Part shown: positions 25,401 to 37,400 of the stretch, piece after piece | Layout of the letters: each line of letters starts with the position of its first letter | Numbering within the stretch: position 1 is the stretch's first letter | DNA from: Colius striatus | Lineage: Eukaryota > Chordata > Aves > Coliiformes > Coliidae | Reading direction: 5' to 3' | DNA: 64,000 bases | NCBI RefSeq assembly: GCF_028858725.1 | Contig: NC_084760.1 | Coordinates: 8,816,867 to 8,880,866 of the forward strand | Notes under the pieces: model-generated | Database searches by the model: none | Seen by the model: the letters and a program-made list of their open reading frames with translations, nothing else | Told to the model about the DNA's origin: nothing | Position numbers and translations under genes: made by a program

Positions 25401-28400
25401 AGTAGTACTGATAATTAGGTAGTTATCCCCCATTCTGCACTTGTACAATTATTCTCTGCAGTTATTTGTATTCTCTGTTTTATTCTCCTTCTCTAGAGGT
25501 TTTCAAAACCCACCTGAATGTATTCTTGTGCAGCCTGATTGAGATGAACCTGCTTAAGCAGGGGGGTTGGACTGGATGATCTCTAGAGGTCCCTTCCAAC
25601 ACCCTTCCCTACCATTCTGGGATTCTCCTTTGTGAAATTCATTTTATAGACATCAGACCTTTTCTCCAATGTATTGAGATTGCTTTGAATTCTGATCCTA
25701 GACCCCAAAATGTCTGTTTCTCTTTCAAACATGCATGAGGTTTACAGTTCTGTCATCTGCATTGTTATTGAAAATACTGACTAGTAGTTTCCAGGATGAA
25801 ATTTGTGAGATGTCATTTAATGTCTCTCAACAGCAAACTAATGGCAGTTACTCAACCATGCTCAAGGTCACAGTTTCGTCTCAACCACATTTCCCTAGTT
25901 TAGTAATGAAATGTTAAAAACCTCACTCTAAATCTGCTTTTCCTCCTGCTTATACTAAGGTGGCCAGTTACACTGTCAGGAAGGACATTAGACATTCACA
26001 TTGAGTGATCTTTATAATCTTGTTATCCCTGGGAGTGATAGACAAATGGATCATGAGTTTGTCACAATTTCCTTCCAGTGTCAGAACTCCAACATCCTTC
26101 TTTTGTCCCCTGCTTAAATCCAGGTTTTGTGTTCATCCTCACTCTCTCTCGGGCATCACCTGTCTGTGATGTGTCCTTGGAGGTACATGCTTCCAGCTCA
26201 GACACAGCAACAACTGCTACTCCTGGTGCTCCCAGGGAAATGCCATCAGCTTGTGTTGGCTTAAATACCTTCAGTTTCTTTAAATATTCCTTAACATGCC
26301 CTTCCTTGATCTGCAGTATGCTGACATCTTTCTTTTTGACCTGATCTAGGTGAACCTGCTTCTGCATGGGGGTTGGACTAGATGATCTCTAAAGATACCT
26401 TCCAAACCCTACCATTCTGTGATTCTATGACATCTGCTTACAAGTCAACTTTTCTTCAAAGACTGGGGTGGACATGAAACCTTTCAGCACGTTCTGCATT
26501 ACCCCATTAGTTTCTCCCCTCCCCTTCATCCATCTTTTTTCACTTAGCTGAGCCCTGGCACCATATCCCTCTCCCTCTCAGCTTACAGGATGGACCTCAG
26601 TCACATTCCTTCTACTCCCTCTGACCCATCCTTTCAAGCTGTATAATGCAAAACCCAGCAAACATACACCCACTAGATGCAATTTCTGCCATGTAGGGCA
26701 CTTTCATGTCTTGCAGCATCACATACAGTGCCAAGATCTCAGGTGGCATAACATTTCTGTGAACGATCCATATGTGTAGCTTTGTTTAACTCTTTTCTTT
26801 TGCCAGTGTTTATGTCCAGGCAAAGACAAAGAAAAGGGCAAAACTTAAAGGCTGTATGTATGTCTCCTGCTCCTGTGTGTTTTTTATTCTGAGACTGATC
26901 TATAGTCAAGTAATGGTGGATTAAAATGGGGTTCTCACTGAATTTTCTGTATTGCTCAAAAATAAGATGGTAGAACAGCTCTGAATCCTACTGTTTCTCA
27001 GACTTTGTGATGTGAACATTGAAAGCAGTGCTCTTTCTCCATTTCTGTTCATAGATTTAACCACCTAGAATAGCAATAGTTCACTGGTTTTCACCATCTT
27101 TAAATCTACTAATCATAAGGACACAGGACCCAACAGAGTTGCAAGCAAACAAGGGCTTGCCAAATGCCAAGACAAAACACATTTTGTGTTTGATCTTCCT
27201 CAGTTTTTACTGATTTGTTTCCAGCTCATAACTTTGCAGCTGTTCTGATCTGAGTACAAATGAGTGTGTTGCTATCTTATATTATCCCTGGGAATCAGTA
27301 TGTTAAGAAGTGGCTTGTGCCTCCTACAGTGCAATGTCACTGGGTGAGAGCAGCTTCCTCCTGTTGCACATTTATTTTCTCCTCCCTCAGGTCCTGGGTG
27401 GTTTTTTCTCTGTGTTTAGCCACATTCACTTTTCCTCCTCCTGCACAATACTTCTCTGGGCTTCTGACTGCCTCTCAGTCTTCACTCAGACTTGCTGCAT
27501 GAGCATCTCCTGCTCGCTGAGAAGGTCTTCCCAGTTAATTTGCAAGTCAAAGGCACCTTATGGGGGTTCAGAGAAAGTGAAGCCCCAAAACCTCGTTCCT
27601 TCCTTTGAGACACAGCATGGGAGGTGAATCTCCAGGGATTGGGCAGCACCATTCTGTAGTGAAGGAGTACCTCTACTCATGCAGGGCTCTCCAGGGCATC
27701 CATGCCTCAAGAGTCATTCCACACAGCGATGAAGCATCGTTTGTGCATAATGTCTCTTCTCCTTCTGACATCTTCCCCTCAGGCCTTACCCAGTGTTTTC
27801 CCCTCTCCCCATCTCTGCCTATCCAGCCTCTTTTCTCCTCAGTCTCACCCAATGCAGAGGTTCTCTTGGAGATCCAGCCTTGTTTTGCCTCAGTCCCACT
27901 CTTTGTCTGCAGAATCCTTCTGTGTGTTTGTGCACACAGTCCCAGCCCCTTCCTGCCTCTGCCCTATTCCCTGACCCAGAATCCTCTGCCTGGTTTCTAC
28001 CTTCAACATGATGCTGATGTGGTATAAACTCATGTCACTGGTCACAAAACAGAGGAAAACCCAAACCCCAGTCAAATATTTAGCCACAGGTCTTTAGAGC
28101 TTTACAATTCTCATAGCTCTCTGGTAGTATCAATACACCTTCACCATTCTTGTGTCCTGCCCACCAAGGCTTTGTTCCTTCTAAGGAGTTGTGCTGTTTC
28201 CACTGCTATTGATTGTTCTGCCTCGAGCAGCATTTCATCAGGGCCTTACCTAGCCATGGTTTTATGGGCAGATTGAGGAAAACACACCTCCTGCCATTCC
28301 CTTGCCCAGCATGGCATGAATGCTGTGTGGCATACTGGGTGCAGGACAGGAGGCATCGCATCAGATGGCCACCAGTCTGGTGGGACTGGGGTCCCAGAGC

Positions 28401-31400
28401 TGAGTGCCATGGCACAGCTGTCAGGGATGAGAGAGTTTTCATTGCTTTTATTACTTTCCAATTAAAAGTCTTGCTGAAAAGTAGCTCAGCAAGCTCCACA
28501 TACTCCTTTGCCCTGCATCAGTGGTCAGGGAGGCTACGGATCAGCTGCACCGTGGCACAGCATGAACTGCAGAGCTTGTATCTGACAAAATTAGGCACGT
28601 GGTGGTTTCAGAGGTTAGAGGGGAGAGTTCACAGTCTCTGCAGTGGCAAAGGGATGGAGGCATCATCCAGAGCATGACATAAACAGAGAGGAAATTGACA
28701 CTCTGGTGTCTGCCCCAGCTGCTGGTTGCCAGGCTTCCCTGTCTGGCAGGCACCTCTGCTTGGGGTAGGAGGTTTGAGCTCAGTTGCAGCCACAGCCCCT
28801 GGCCAAAGTGTTGCTGTTGACACAAGTAATCAAAGGGACAGAGACTATACCACGACATCTTCACAATATTTCCTGAGATGGGATCTGTTCTGTTATCTCT
28901 TCTCTGATCTGTCATCCTCTTTGCAGACCTGAGAATGCCTCAAGGGATGGGAAGGAAAGACTGTCTCAGAATTTCAGGAACTCTAATAACAATATTAGTG
29001 TTAGCTCAGCCAGCCAAACCCACCAGCACCATTCCTTGAGGACATCATCCCTCAGACCAAGGAGAGACTGTGTGAATCTGGCTCCATTTAACTTCAGCAA
29101 CGTACTTTCACTTTTCTCTTGAGGAGAATACAATGGATCTTGCTTTTCCCTGGAGCACTGAAACTGTATCTTGATTTAACTCCTCAAGTAACAAGTGTTC
29201 TCAGGTCCTAGTGAGATTATCCTAATAGCCTATAAAGTAGATCACTGTGTACTGAAAGTATGTTGCCTCCTGTAGAGAAGAGTGTATGATATACAGGTGG
29301 AAGGTGTGTGCTGCAGGAATAGTTACAAACTAAAAGGCTAAGATGGGCAGTGACCTCTCACACCTTTGTCGTGGTGACTTTATAGAATCATAGAATGTTA
29401 GGGGTTGGAAGGGACCTTTAGAGATCATCTAGTCCAACCCCCTGCAGAAGCAGGGTCACCTAGATCAGGTCACACAGGAACATGTCCAGGTGGGTCTTGA
29501 AGCCCTCCAAGGAAGGAACCTCCACACCCTCCCTGGACAGCCTGGGCCAGGGCTCCCTCACCTGAACAGTGAAAAAAGCTCTTGTTTCAAAGATGAGGAA
29601 CACTGTGGGTTTTCTGGTGCACGCTGCAGGTGTGGACCTGACACTCCTCTAGAACACGTCCTGTGAAGCTAGGCAAATGGAAACTCCTGCTGGAGAGGGG
29701 TTGTGGAGGCTCCTTCCTTGGAGGTCTTCAAGACCCACCTGGACATGTTCCTATGTGACCTGGTCTAAGTTGACCTGCTTCTGCAGAGGGGTTGGACTAG
29801 ATGATCTCTAAAGATCCCTTCCAACCCCTACTATTCTGTGATCTTCAGATCGCATGGCTGGACCATCTCTTCTGAAAATCAGATGTGGTTATCCCTAACC
29901 CTGTAACCTTTTTAGCTGTGTTGGAGGGGCTATAAGTGCTGTAGTAAACCTTGGGCTTTTTTTAAAAAGAGAAACTGCTTTTTGCCTTTTGACTGTGGTG
30001 CTAAGGATGAAAATCTGCTTTTGCTGAATTGAGGGTTTTTTCCCTAACTATCCTAAGATTCCATCATCTCATTTCCCTCCGCCTCACTGAGCATCAGCCT
30101 TTAGGGCAGTAGCATCTCCCGATCCCTTGAAGCAGTAAGGGGATCTGGGGGACTTATGATGACTTTGGAGAGGTTGCATCACTCCAGCTGCCATCAAGGA
30201 CCTGAGAGATACTTCCAGTGCACAGGGAACACTGTGAATAAATGCCACTCTGCTCCAGCTGTTGCTTTTTTGTGAGGTGTCTCAGTGAGACATGAGCCAT
30301 GAAATGCCTTTTGGCACTGTAATTGTTAGGAGATAAATATTGACATTGCAGGGGGGGAAAAAGGTTATTCATTATTCAGAGTAATTTAGCTCAGGAGTTA
30401 TCAGTTAGTTTTAAAGACAGGCTGCCACCCCAGCAAAGGGAAGAGCAATGCTGTCACAAAACATGGCCACAAGGGCAAGCAGCTCACAGGATCACAGAAT
30501 CACAGAATGGCAGGGGTTGGAAGGGACCTTTAGAGATCATCCAGTCCAACTCACCTGCAGAAGCAGGTTCACCTAGATCAGGTCACACAGGAACGTGTCC
30601 AGGCAGGTCTTGAAGACCTCCAAGGAAGGAGCCTCCACAACCCCTCTGGGCAGCCTGTGCCAGGGCTCCCTCACTGAAATAGTTTTTTCTTATGCTTAAG
30701 TGGAACTTTTTGTGTTCCAGCTTTTGTCCATTACCCTGAGAAACTCAGCTGTTATTAGGAAGAAGTTCAGGAAGAGTGAGGGGAAGCAGGAGCAGTTTGC
30801 CATTGATTCACGACTCCAATGGGCAGGCTAATGATGGCCCATGGTGGAGCTGCCACTGCCCACTTAGCCAGCAGAATGCTCCCCAGGGTCCTGACCAGGA
30901 AAGTTATTTACTGGGTGGAAAGAAATGGGGCTTCAAATAGCAGCAATAATTTGCAACAGGTAAAAATGCTTTACCACCACAGGAGGAGGCAGGAAAGGGG
31001 GAAGGCTTGGTAGCCTCAGGGTTGTGACAAGGGGAAAGAGGCTAGCAAAAAGAAATAAGTGAAGCAGCTGAACCAAACCACAAAGAAACAGAGTTTTCTG
31101 CACTGGCTGGAGCACGTGGGACATTTTATGTCGATTTGTGACAAGGAAATAAAGTTTAGTTTAGAGGCAGTGGAGAATCACCTGGAAGAAATAGGAGCAA
31201 CCTGGGGTTGCTGGTTGCAGAGAGATCCTTGATGGCAACACCTCAAAGGTTCCCTCACCAGGCAAGATGAGGCCTGCACCATCAGGAACACTGGCTAAGC
31301 TCTGAAAAGAGAAATGAAAACTAGAAATTACAACAACATGTCCTGCTTCATCTCGTTTGAATAACACTGTTATTCCTGAACAGTCAAGAGTTTACTAGGG

Positions 31401-34400
31401 CACTTAAAGTCATGTAAGTAGGTCAGCTTGCTGCCAGAATCTTCTTATCTCCAAAATACATGAAATTACTTTCTGTCAGCCAGCAGATGAGGAGCAGGGA
31501 GCAGCGAGACACGTCAGCAGCAGCCAAAAGGTGTATCAACAAGGCAAGAAGACCCCAGAAATTGCATTTATCTGTGTGATGCCCAGGTCCAAGCAGTGCC
31601 AAAGAAGCTGCTCCTTCCTGTAGCAATGGTGCTGCATGGCCCAAGGCTCTCCCAGACAGTGGTGTGCCTGTGGGCACCCTGGGAAAAATAGTCCTGCAAG
31701 GCCTGAGGTTTGGCCACTGGATGATGGTGCTCAGGTGGTGACACTCGTTATTGCAAAAGGGATTTTGCTGCTGTGGATCCCTACAGAGGGATTGGAAATG
31801 TATGCTAACGGGCAAAAAGTCTCATTGGTTCAGTTGATTGGTGTTTGTTACAGAGAGGAGCTAATTTTTGCACATTTTAATTGAAGATGAGTTAAAACTG
31901 TTAAATGTTTAAACTGGAGCTAGCACGTGGCTAAAAGCAGCGTTCTTTCCTTTGGTGGCACAGTAAAACATTGGCCAAATACCTGAGAGGAGCTTTCTTG
32001 ACAGCCAGCTGGGAGACAGAAGTCAGGACAAGCATCCTATGTGACTTGATCTATGTGGCCCTGCTTCTGCAGGGGGCAGGACTAGATGATCTCTAAAGGT
32101 CCCTTCCAACTCCTACCATTCTATGATTTCCATGCTTTTTAACCTGTTTTTTTTTCCCCCTGGAATATTTTGAGAGGATTTTCTTCTCATGAAAGTACCC
32201 AACTGCCTCTGTTGAGCAGACACACCGCAGCCTCTCTCCAGAGCCCCTGAAGGGGCTGCCCATGGCTGTGAGAGGAGGAAGGTGAGCCACCCACCTGGGT
32301 CCTTTGCCAGGCAGTCAGAGAACCGGTGGCATCTCACCTCACAAAAGCCATCACTCCTTTCCTTTTGCCCTGTCCCACCTGCAAGCCCCTGGCATGCCCC
32401 CACCCCCCAGCCCATCCTGACACCATCCTTGGATGAAAAATGAAGGTAAGAGCCATTTTGCACACTGCAGATGGTAACACTGTGGGAATCCAACGCTTCC
32501 CTCCCAACATCCTCACCCCTGCCCGTGAGCCTGTGTCTGAGCTGTGCCTTTTGCTGTTGTTTCCCTGCAGCAGGCCGCAGCGGCAGAGGCGGGAGGCCCA
32601 CGGCGAGGCACACAAGCAAGGCAGGTAGGCAAAACCCTGCTGCTCACGACCCCATGGCTGGGCTGAGGCTGGGGCAAGGGGAAGGGGACATCACTTGTTC
32701 GTTTCAGTCGTGTTTAGGTAGGATCCATGCCATTAGCAGGATCCAGTGGGCCCCAAGGGAAGCTGTGACACCCCGATGGAGGTGAGGTGTGATACCACAG
32801 CCCTTTGTCACAGCCCCTTGAGTTGCATGGGTTATGTCACACATGCTGTGTGAGCAGGCACCTTCCCTCCAAGCATCTCTTCTGCAGAGCTGAGCCCTCC
32901 TCCACAGGCTCTCCATCACACCGCTCATCCTTCCCTCTGCCACTGCCAGGGAGAAAGTACCTTTCTGAGCATGGTCCAGCCTGCTCACAAACGTTGAAGG
33001 GTTTGCCAGTGACCTGTTAATGTCACTCTGCCAGGTATAAACCTTCCCTGATGCACACTCACAATGCCACAGGTATTTCAGAGGCTGAATGAAATCTAAA
33101 GCAGAAACAGGGGCCACCTTTTAAAATGACCGAGGGATAACTCATGACTGAAAGAAGAACTCACTGATGAAGGTAGATGACTTGCCACTCCTAGAACTTA
33201 TTGAACATAGACTAAGATACTGCATAGTCCAGATAAGGCTCTGGGTTTGAGAGAGGAATCACTGATAACACTGCTGGTCCTTGTTAGGAGACTGTTGTAT
33301 TGGCTTCTCATGATACAACTACTCCCAAGCCTATGAGAAGTACAACATAGCTAAGCAGTCTTATTTAAGAGGAGCTTTATCTCAGGAACACACACCCCAT
33401 CAAGTTTCTTCACTGTCCTGCTTTCCTTTAATCTATTCCTGACTTGTCTTGTGTGTGTTCAGACAAGTGCCCCCCTGAGCATGCCATATTTACTCAGAGA
33501 ACCAGCAAAGCTTTTCCTGCTGTTTCTGAGCCCTCCTTTCACCAGGATGGCTGGCATGCAGCTGGCTCTGAGGGCAGCAGGGCTTCACCTCCATGAGGGA
33601 GCAACGGAGGAGCTGCTGCCACCACCGTCCCAGCCAAAGCACTGCAGTGCTCAACTGCACTTTGCACCTTGGATGTGGAGGAGGAGTGGAGCATCCTCTG
33701 CCCAGCATTTGGTGCAACTCCAATAGCTCCTGGGACAACCTTCCCAGGTTCTTTAATGCTCAGAGACCTCTCTGGTCTTTAATGCTCCTTTTTATCCTTG
33801 TTAGAAATGTAGAGCTAATAATTTCATCCCAAGTTAGGAGATGGCCTTCCTCCTGGCCTGCTTCCCAGCCTGTCTCAATTTTGCTCCTGGGCAAGAGCTT
33901 ATGTGATATATTATTTCCCTAACTCTTGGCCTCAGTCCCCTTCATAACTCAATGTCAGAAATGCCACCCCTGGCCCCATTTCCATCTCCCTCCTTACCCA
34001 TAGACACCGTTCCTCGAGCCCACACTTTCAAATGATTGTCTCCAAACTCTTCTAGAAGCAGAGATAATTTCACAGGGACAAAAAGTCACCAAACAAAGGT
34101 TTTCTCAGTGCCAGAATTATCACAGGTGCCTGAGCTGTATGTTGAGTGCAGGAATGAGTTTTTGAATGACACGTTGCCGTGACAAACTGCAAGGTTTGGC
34201 GTGGTTATGGTCTGAGAGGTGAATGCTCTAAAGGGTAACGGAGTGAAGTGGGCACATACTTCTCACAGGCACTGCTTGGAGCTCATAGCTGTGCTTCTCT
34301 CTTCCTGGTAGCCCAATCCTGAAACGAAGCCCTGACATCACCAAGTCTCCCTTGACGAAGTCAGAGCAGCTGCTGCGAATAGATGACCATGACTTCAGCA

Positions 34401-37400
34401 TGAGGCCGGGTTTTGGAGGTATGGATGTTCATCACATTTTCTTTATGCTGCAGCATGCACTCAGGTGAACAAGCTAACTGAAAGGCAGAGTCTTTTCTGA
34501 CTCTTAATTTTTGTTGTGTTGTGAATTTGTGACGTGTTCAGGGGGATAAGGGTGATCCTACCCTCACCTAGGTGTTTTCATAAGTAGCCTTCTTCCTTGG
34601 ATGAGGCCTCATCTGGAGTCCTGTGTCCAGTTTTGGGCTCCCCAGCTCAAGAGGGACAGGGAACTGCTGGAGAGAGGCCAGCACAGGGCCACCAAGATGA
34701 TCAAGGATGATGCTCCAACATCTTCCTTATGAGGAAAGGCTGCAGGAACTGGGGCTGTTCAGTCTGGAGAAGAGGAGACTGAAGGAGCATCTCATTAAGA
34801 TTTACAAGGATTTGAAAGGTATATGTCAAGGGGATGAGGCAACACTTTCTTCCTTGGTGTTCAGTGACAGGATAAGAGGTAAAGGACAAAAGCTGGAACA
34901 CAAGAAGTTCCACTTAAGGAAGAACTTCTTTCCTGTTGAGGTGAGGGAGCCCTGGCACAGGCTGCCCAGGGAGGGTGTGGAGGCTCCTTCTCTGAAGCAT
35001 TTCAAAACTCATTTGGATGTGTTCCTGTGTGACCTGATCTAGGTGGCCCAGCTTTGGCAGGGGGATTGGACTGGATGATCTCTGAAGGTCCCTTCCAACC
35101 CCTACCATTCTGTGACTCTATGAGCAAATAGCATAGTCAAAGGCAGGGAAACATGATTACAGGCAATGTAATACTGCTGGTGTCAGTGACACTTTCTTCT
35201 GACAACAATCCAAAACCAAACACCCAATGTTTATTCCTGGGTGATGGGGAAATTCTTACTAGGGTGGTGCATGTGCATAATCAAATCATGTAGTATGCTT
35301 GCTGACCCAGCCCTTTCATTTATAACCTGAAAGGAAATACTTTGGCTGCTGTGTGTTAATGCTTGCTCACAGTTCTTTGGCTGGGTGCTGGAGCAGCCTA
35401 AGCTTTCAGGGAAGTGGATGGAGGAAAACCATCCTTTCAACCCATGGGATTAGAGAATGTTGTAATTTATCTACCCTTTCTGGCTGACAGATGGTCATTC
35501 AAATCCAGGATACTATTATATACTCTGATGGAAGAAGATTTTATTGCAAAATGCTCAATATACCAAATACCAGCATGTTCAATTAATTTAAAAAGGTTTC
35601 AGTTTCATAGCAGTCCACTGATGTGAGCATTATTTGCCTTGACACATCTCCTGTGCTGTTAATTGCCAAAGGGGCTAGTCACAGCCTGGAGGAGAAAAAA
35701 AGAGATCAAAATCTCTATTATGTGTGATCACAGTTGGACCTTTCCCTTTGGGAGCACCAGGCCCAGTGGCACATGCCCATGCTCTGAAGTGTATCCCCTC
35801 CTGACACCCTTGTCTTTCCCACAGCTGAGCACTTAAGTGATGTGGAAGCCAAATAACCAAAGTAGCTCTTAGGGATGTTATTAGTCTGAGAGGGGAGCAG
35901 AAGTGAGGGGAAAACTGGGAGTCTCTCTCCCATATTCTATTAGCTGTGCTGCCACTGCTCACCATGCCAAAGGATGCTCTGCAGCTAAAAACAACTAAAA
36001 TGGCATTAACATTTTGAAGGGATGCATGTAAGATGACACAATAAAAGGAGAAGGTCAGTAGCCAGCAGCAGGTCAGTCTCATTGCTGATTTTCATTGTTA
36101 TTAGGAAGGTTTTAATGTGAATTCCAATTGCTTCTGCTTTCAGTTGGTTGACTGTCGTTTCTATTTCAGACTGACCATCTATATTTATCTCTAAGGTACA
36201 AAAGCCAGAGGATTACTTTGTCTCACTGGGTTTATACTTTGTCAACTTCTAATTTCTTTCCCCCCAGGCCCTGCCATTCCTGTTGGAGTGGATGTCCAAG
36301 TTGAAAGTCTGGACAGCATTTCTGAGGTGGACATGGTAAGAGCCACAGAATGTCTGAGGTCAGATGGGAACTCTGGAGATCATCTATCCCAAACCCTTGC
36401 TGAGATCTGGGCCAGCTAGAGCAGGCTGCCTGAATTTGTGTCTGTAGAGTTTGAATACCTCCAAGAATGCTTCAGAGCCCCTGGGACACAGATTCAGGTT
36501 TGATCCGAGTCTGCTGACAATGACTTCTATTGACCTCAGGCTACTATTTCACCTCCCTTGAAGCAGAAGGAAGAAATCTGGCATTTTCTTTTCTGTAAGA
36601 CAAAATGGTTCAACACTGACCAGGCTGTCCCAAAGGATTTGGGTTTTTCCATTTTCCTCAGAAGTGATAACACGTTGAAAAGCTCTGAGGAGACCAATTC
36701 ATGTGTTTGTTTTAAGGCACTTTGACCATGTTCTAAGGTGGTTAGGAGCCAACTAGCCCCCATACAGAAGCTGTGTAGCCATCCTGAGAGCAACACTGGT
36801 TCCAGCTGGTAGTCTTGCTCTCAACAGGGCAGCCAGAATGTGCTCAGAGGGCAAGAGTTTCTCTTCAACTTGCCTTTGGTGCTTTAGCAGTTGTATCACC
36901 TGTGCTGGGGACAAGCATGAGGTTGTTGGTCCTTCTTGTATCTTCACACTGATGCTGAGGTAAGATTTCAAGGGCATGCAGGACTACTGCTGGTGCCTTG
37001 CATGGGCTTAATTCCTTACTGAGTCTCTGCCCTTTGTTTCCTACCATACAATCAGTAATGTGGAAATGGTCAGTTTTCAAGCACTCTCAAAGTGGTGTGG
37101 ATTTTGGTCTCCATTTTTGCTGGAGGGACTTTGTTAATCACAAAACACTGCTGAAAGTAAGTTATGGTTTCTACAGGAAACTTTCCAGAGGAAGATTTTA
37201 CATATGCACACATAACACAGACAACAGCCTGTGCAGGAGAGCAGGGGGATGTGACACAGCCCTGTATGTACATTGCAAGACCTACACCAGTTTCATTCAC
37301 CAGAGCTTGTCAGACCTACCCAGTTAGAGCATCTCCAAAGTACCTCAGCAGCTCAGCTTTTGCTTTGGAAGAGAAAATAATGAAAAAGAAATAATCCTAC

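Larger units (their letters stand above)
19443..32573 (+). other. GABRR1 intron 1 (13.1 kb)
   Basis: Donor gtgagt at 19,443; acceptor at 32,572-32,573 or one codon earlier. Contains the CR1 fragments listed separately and a G11 run (21,971-21,981). Long open frames inside (for example 27,605-28,027 and 28,213-28,677) lack domains. Otherwise I see no gene, although conserved regulatory elements cannot be judged from one sequence. Confidence 0.85.

Noticed and set aside
27605-28027. 140-codon open frame in intron 1
   Set aside because: Pro/Ser/Leu-rich, CT-rich composition with two other frames also open. No domain recognised.
28213-28677. 154-codon open frame in intron 1
   Set aside because: No domain, open frames on both strands, inside a GABRR1 intron.
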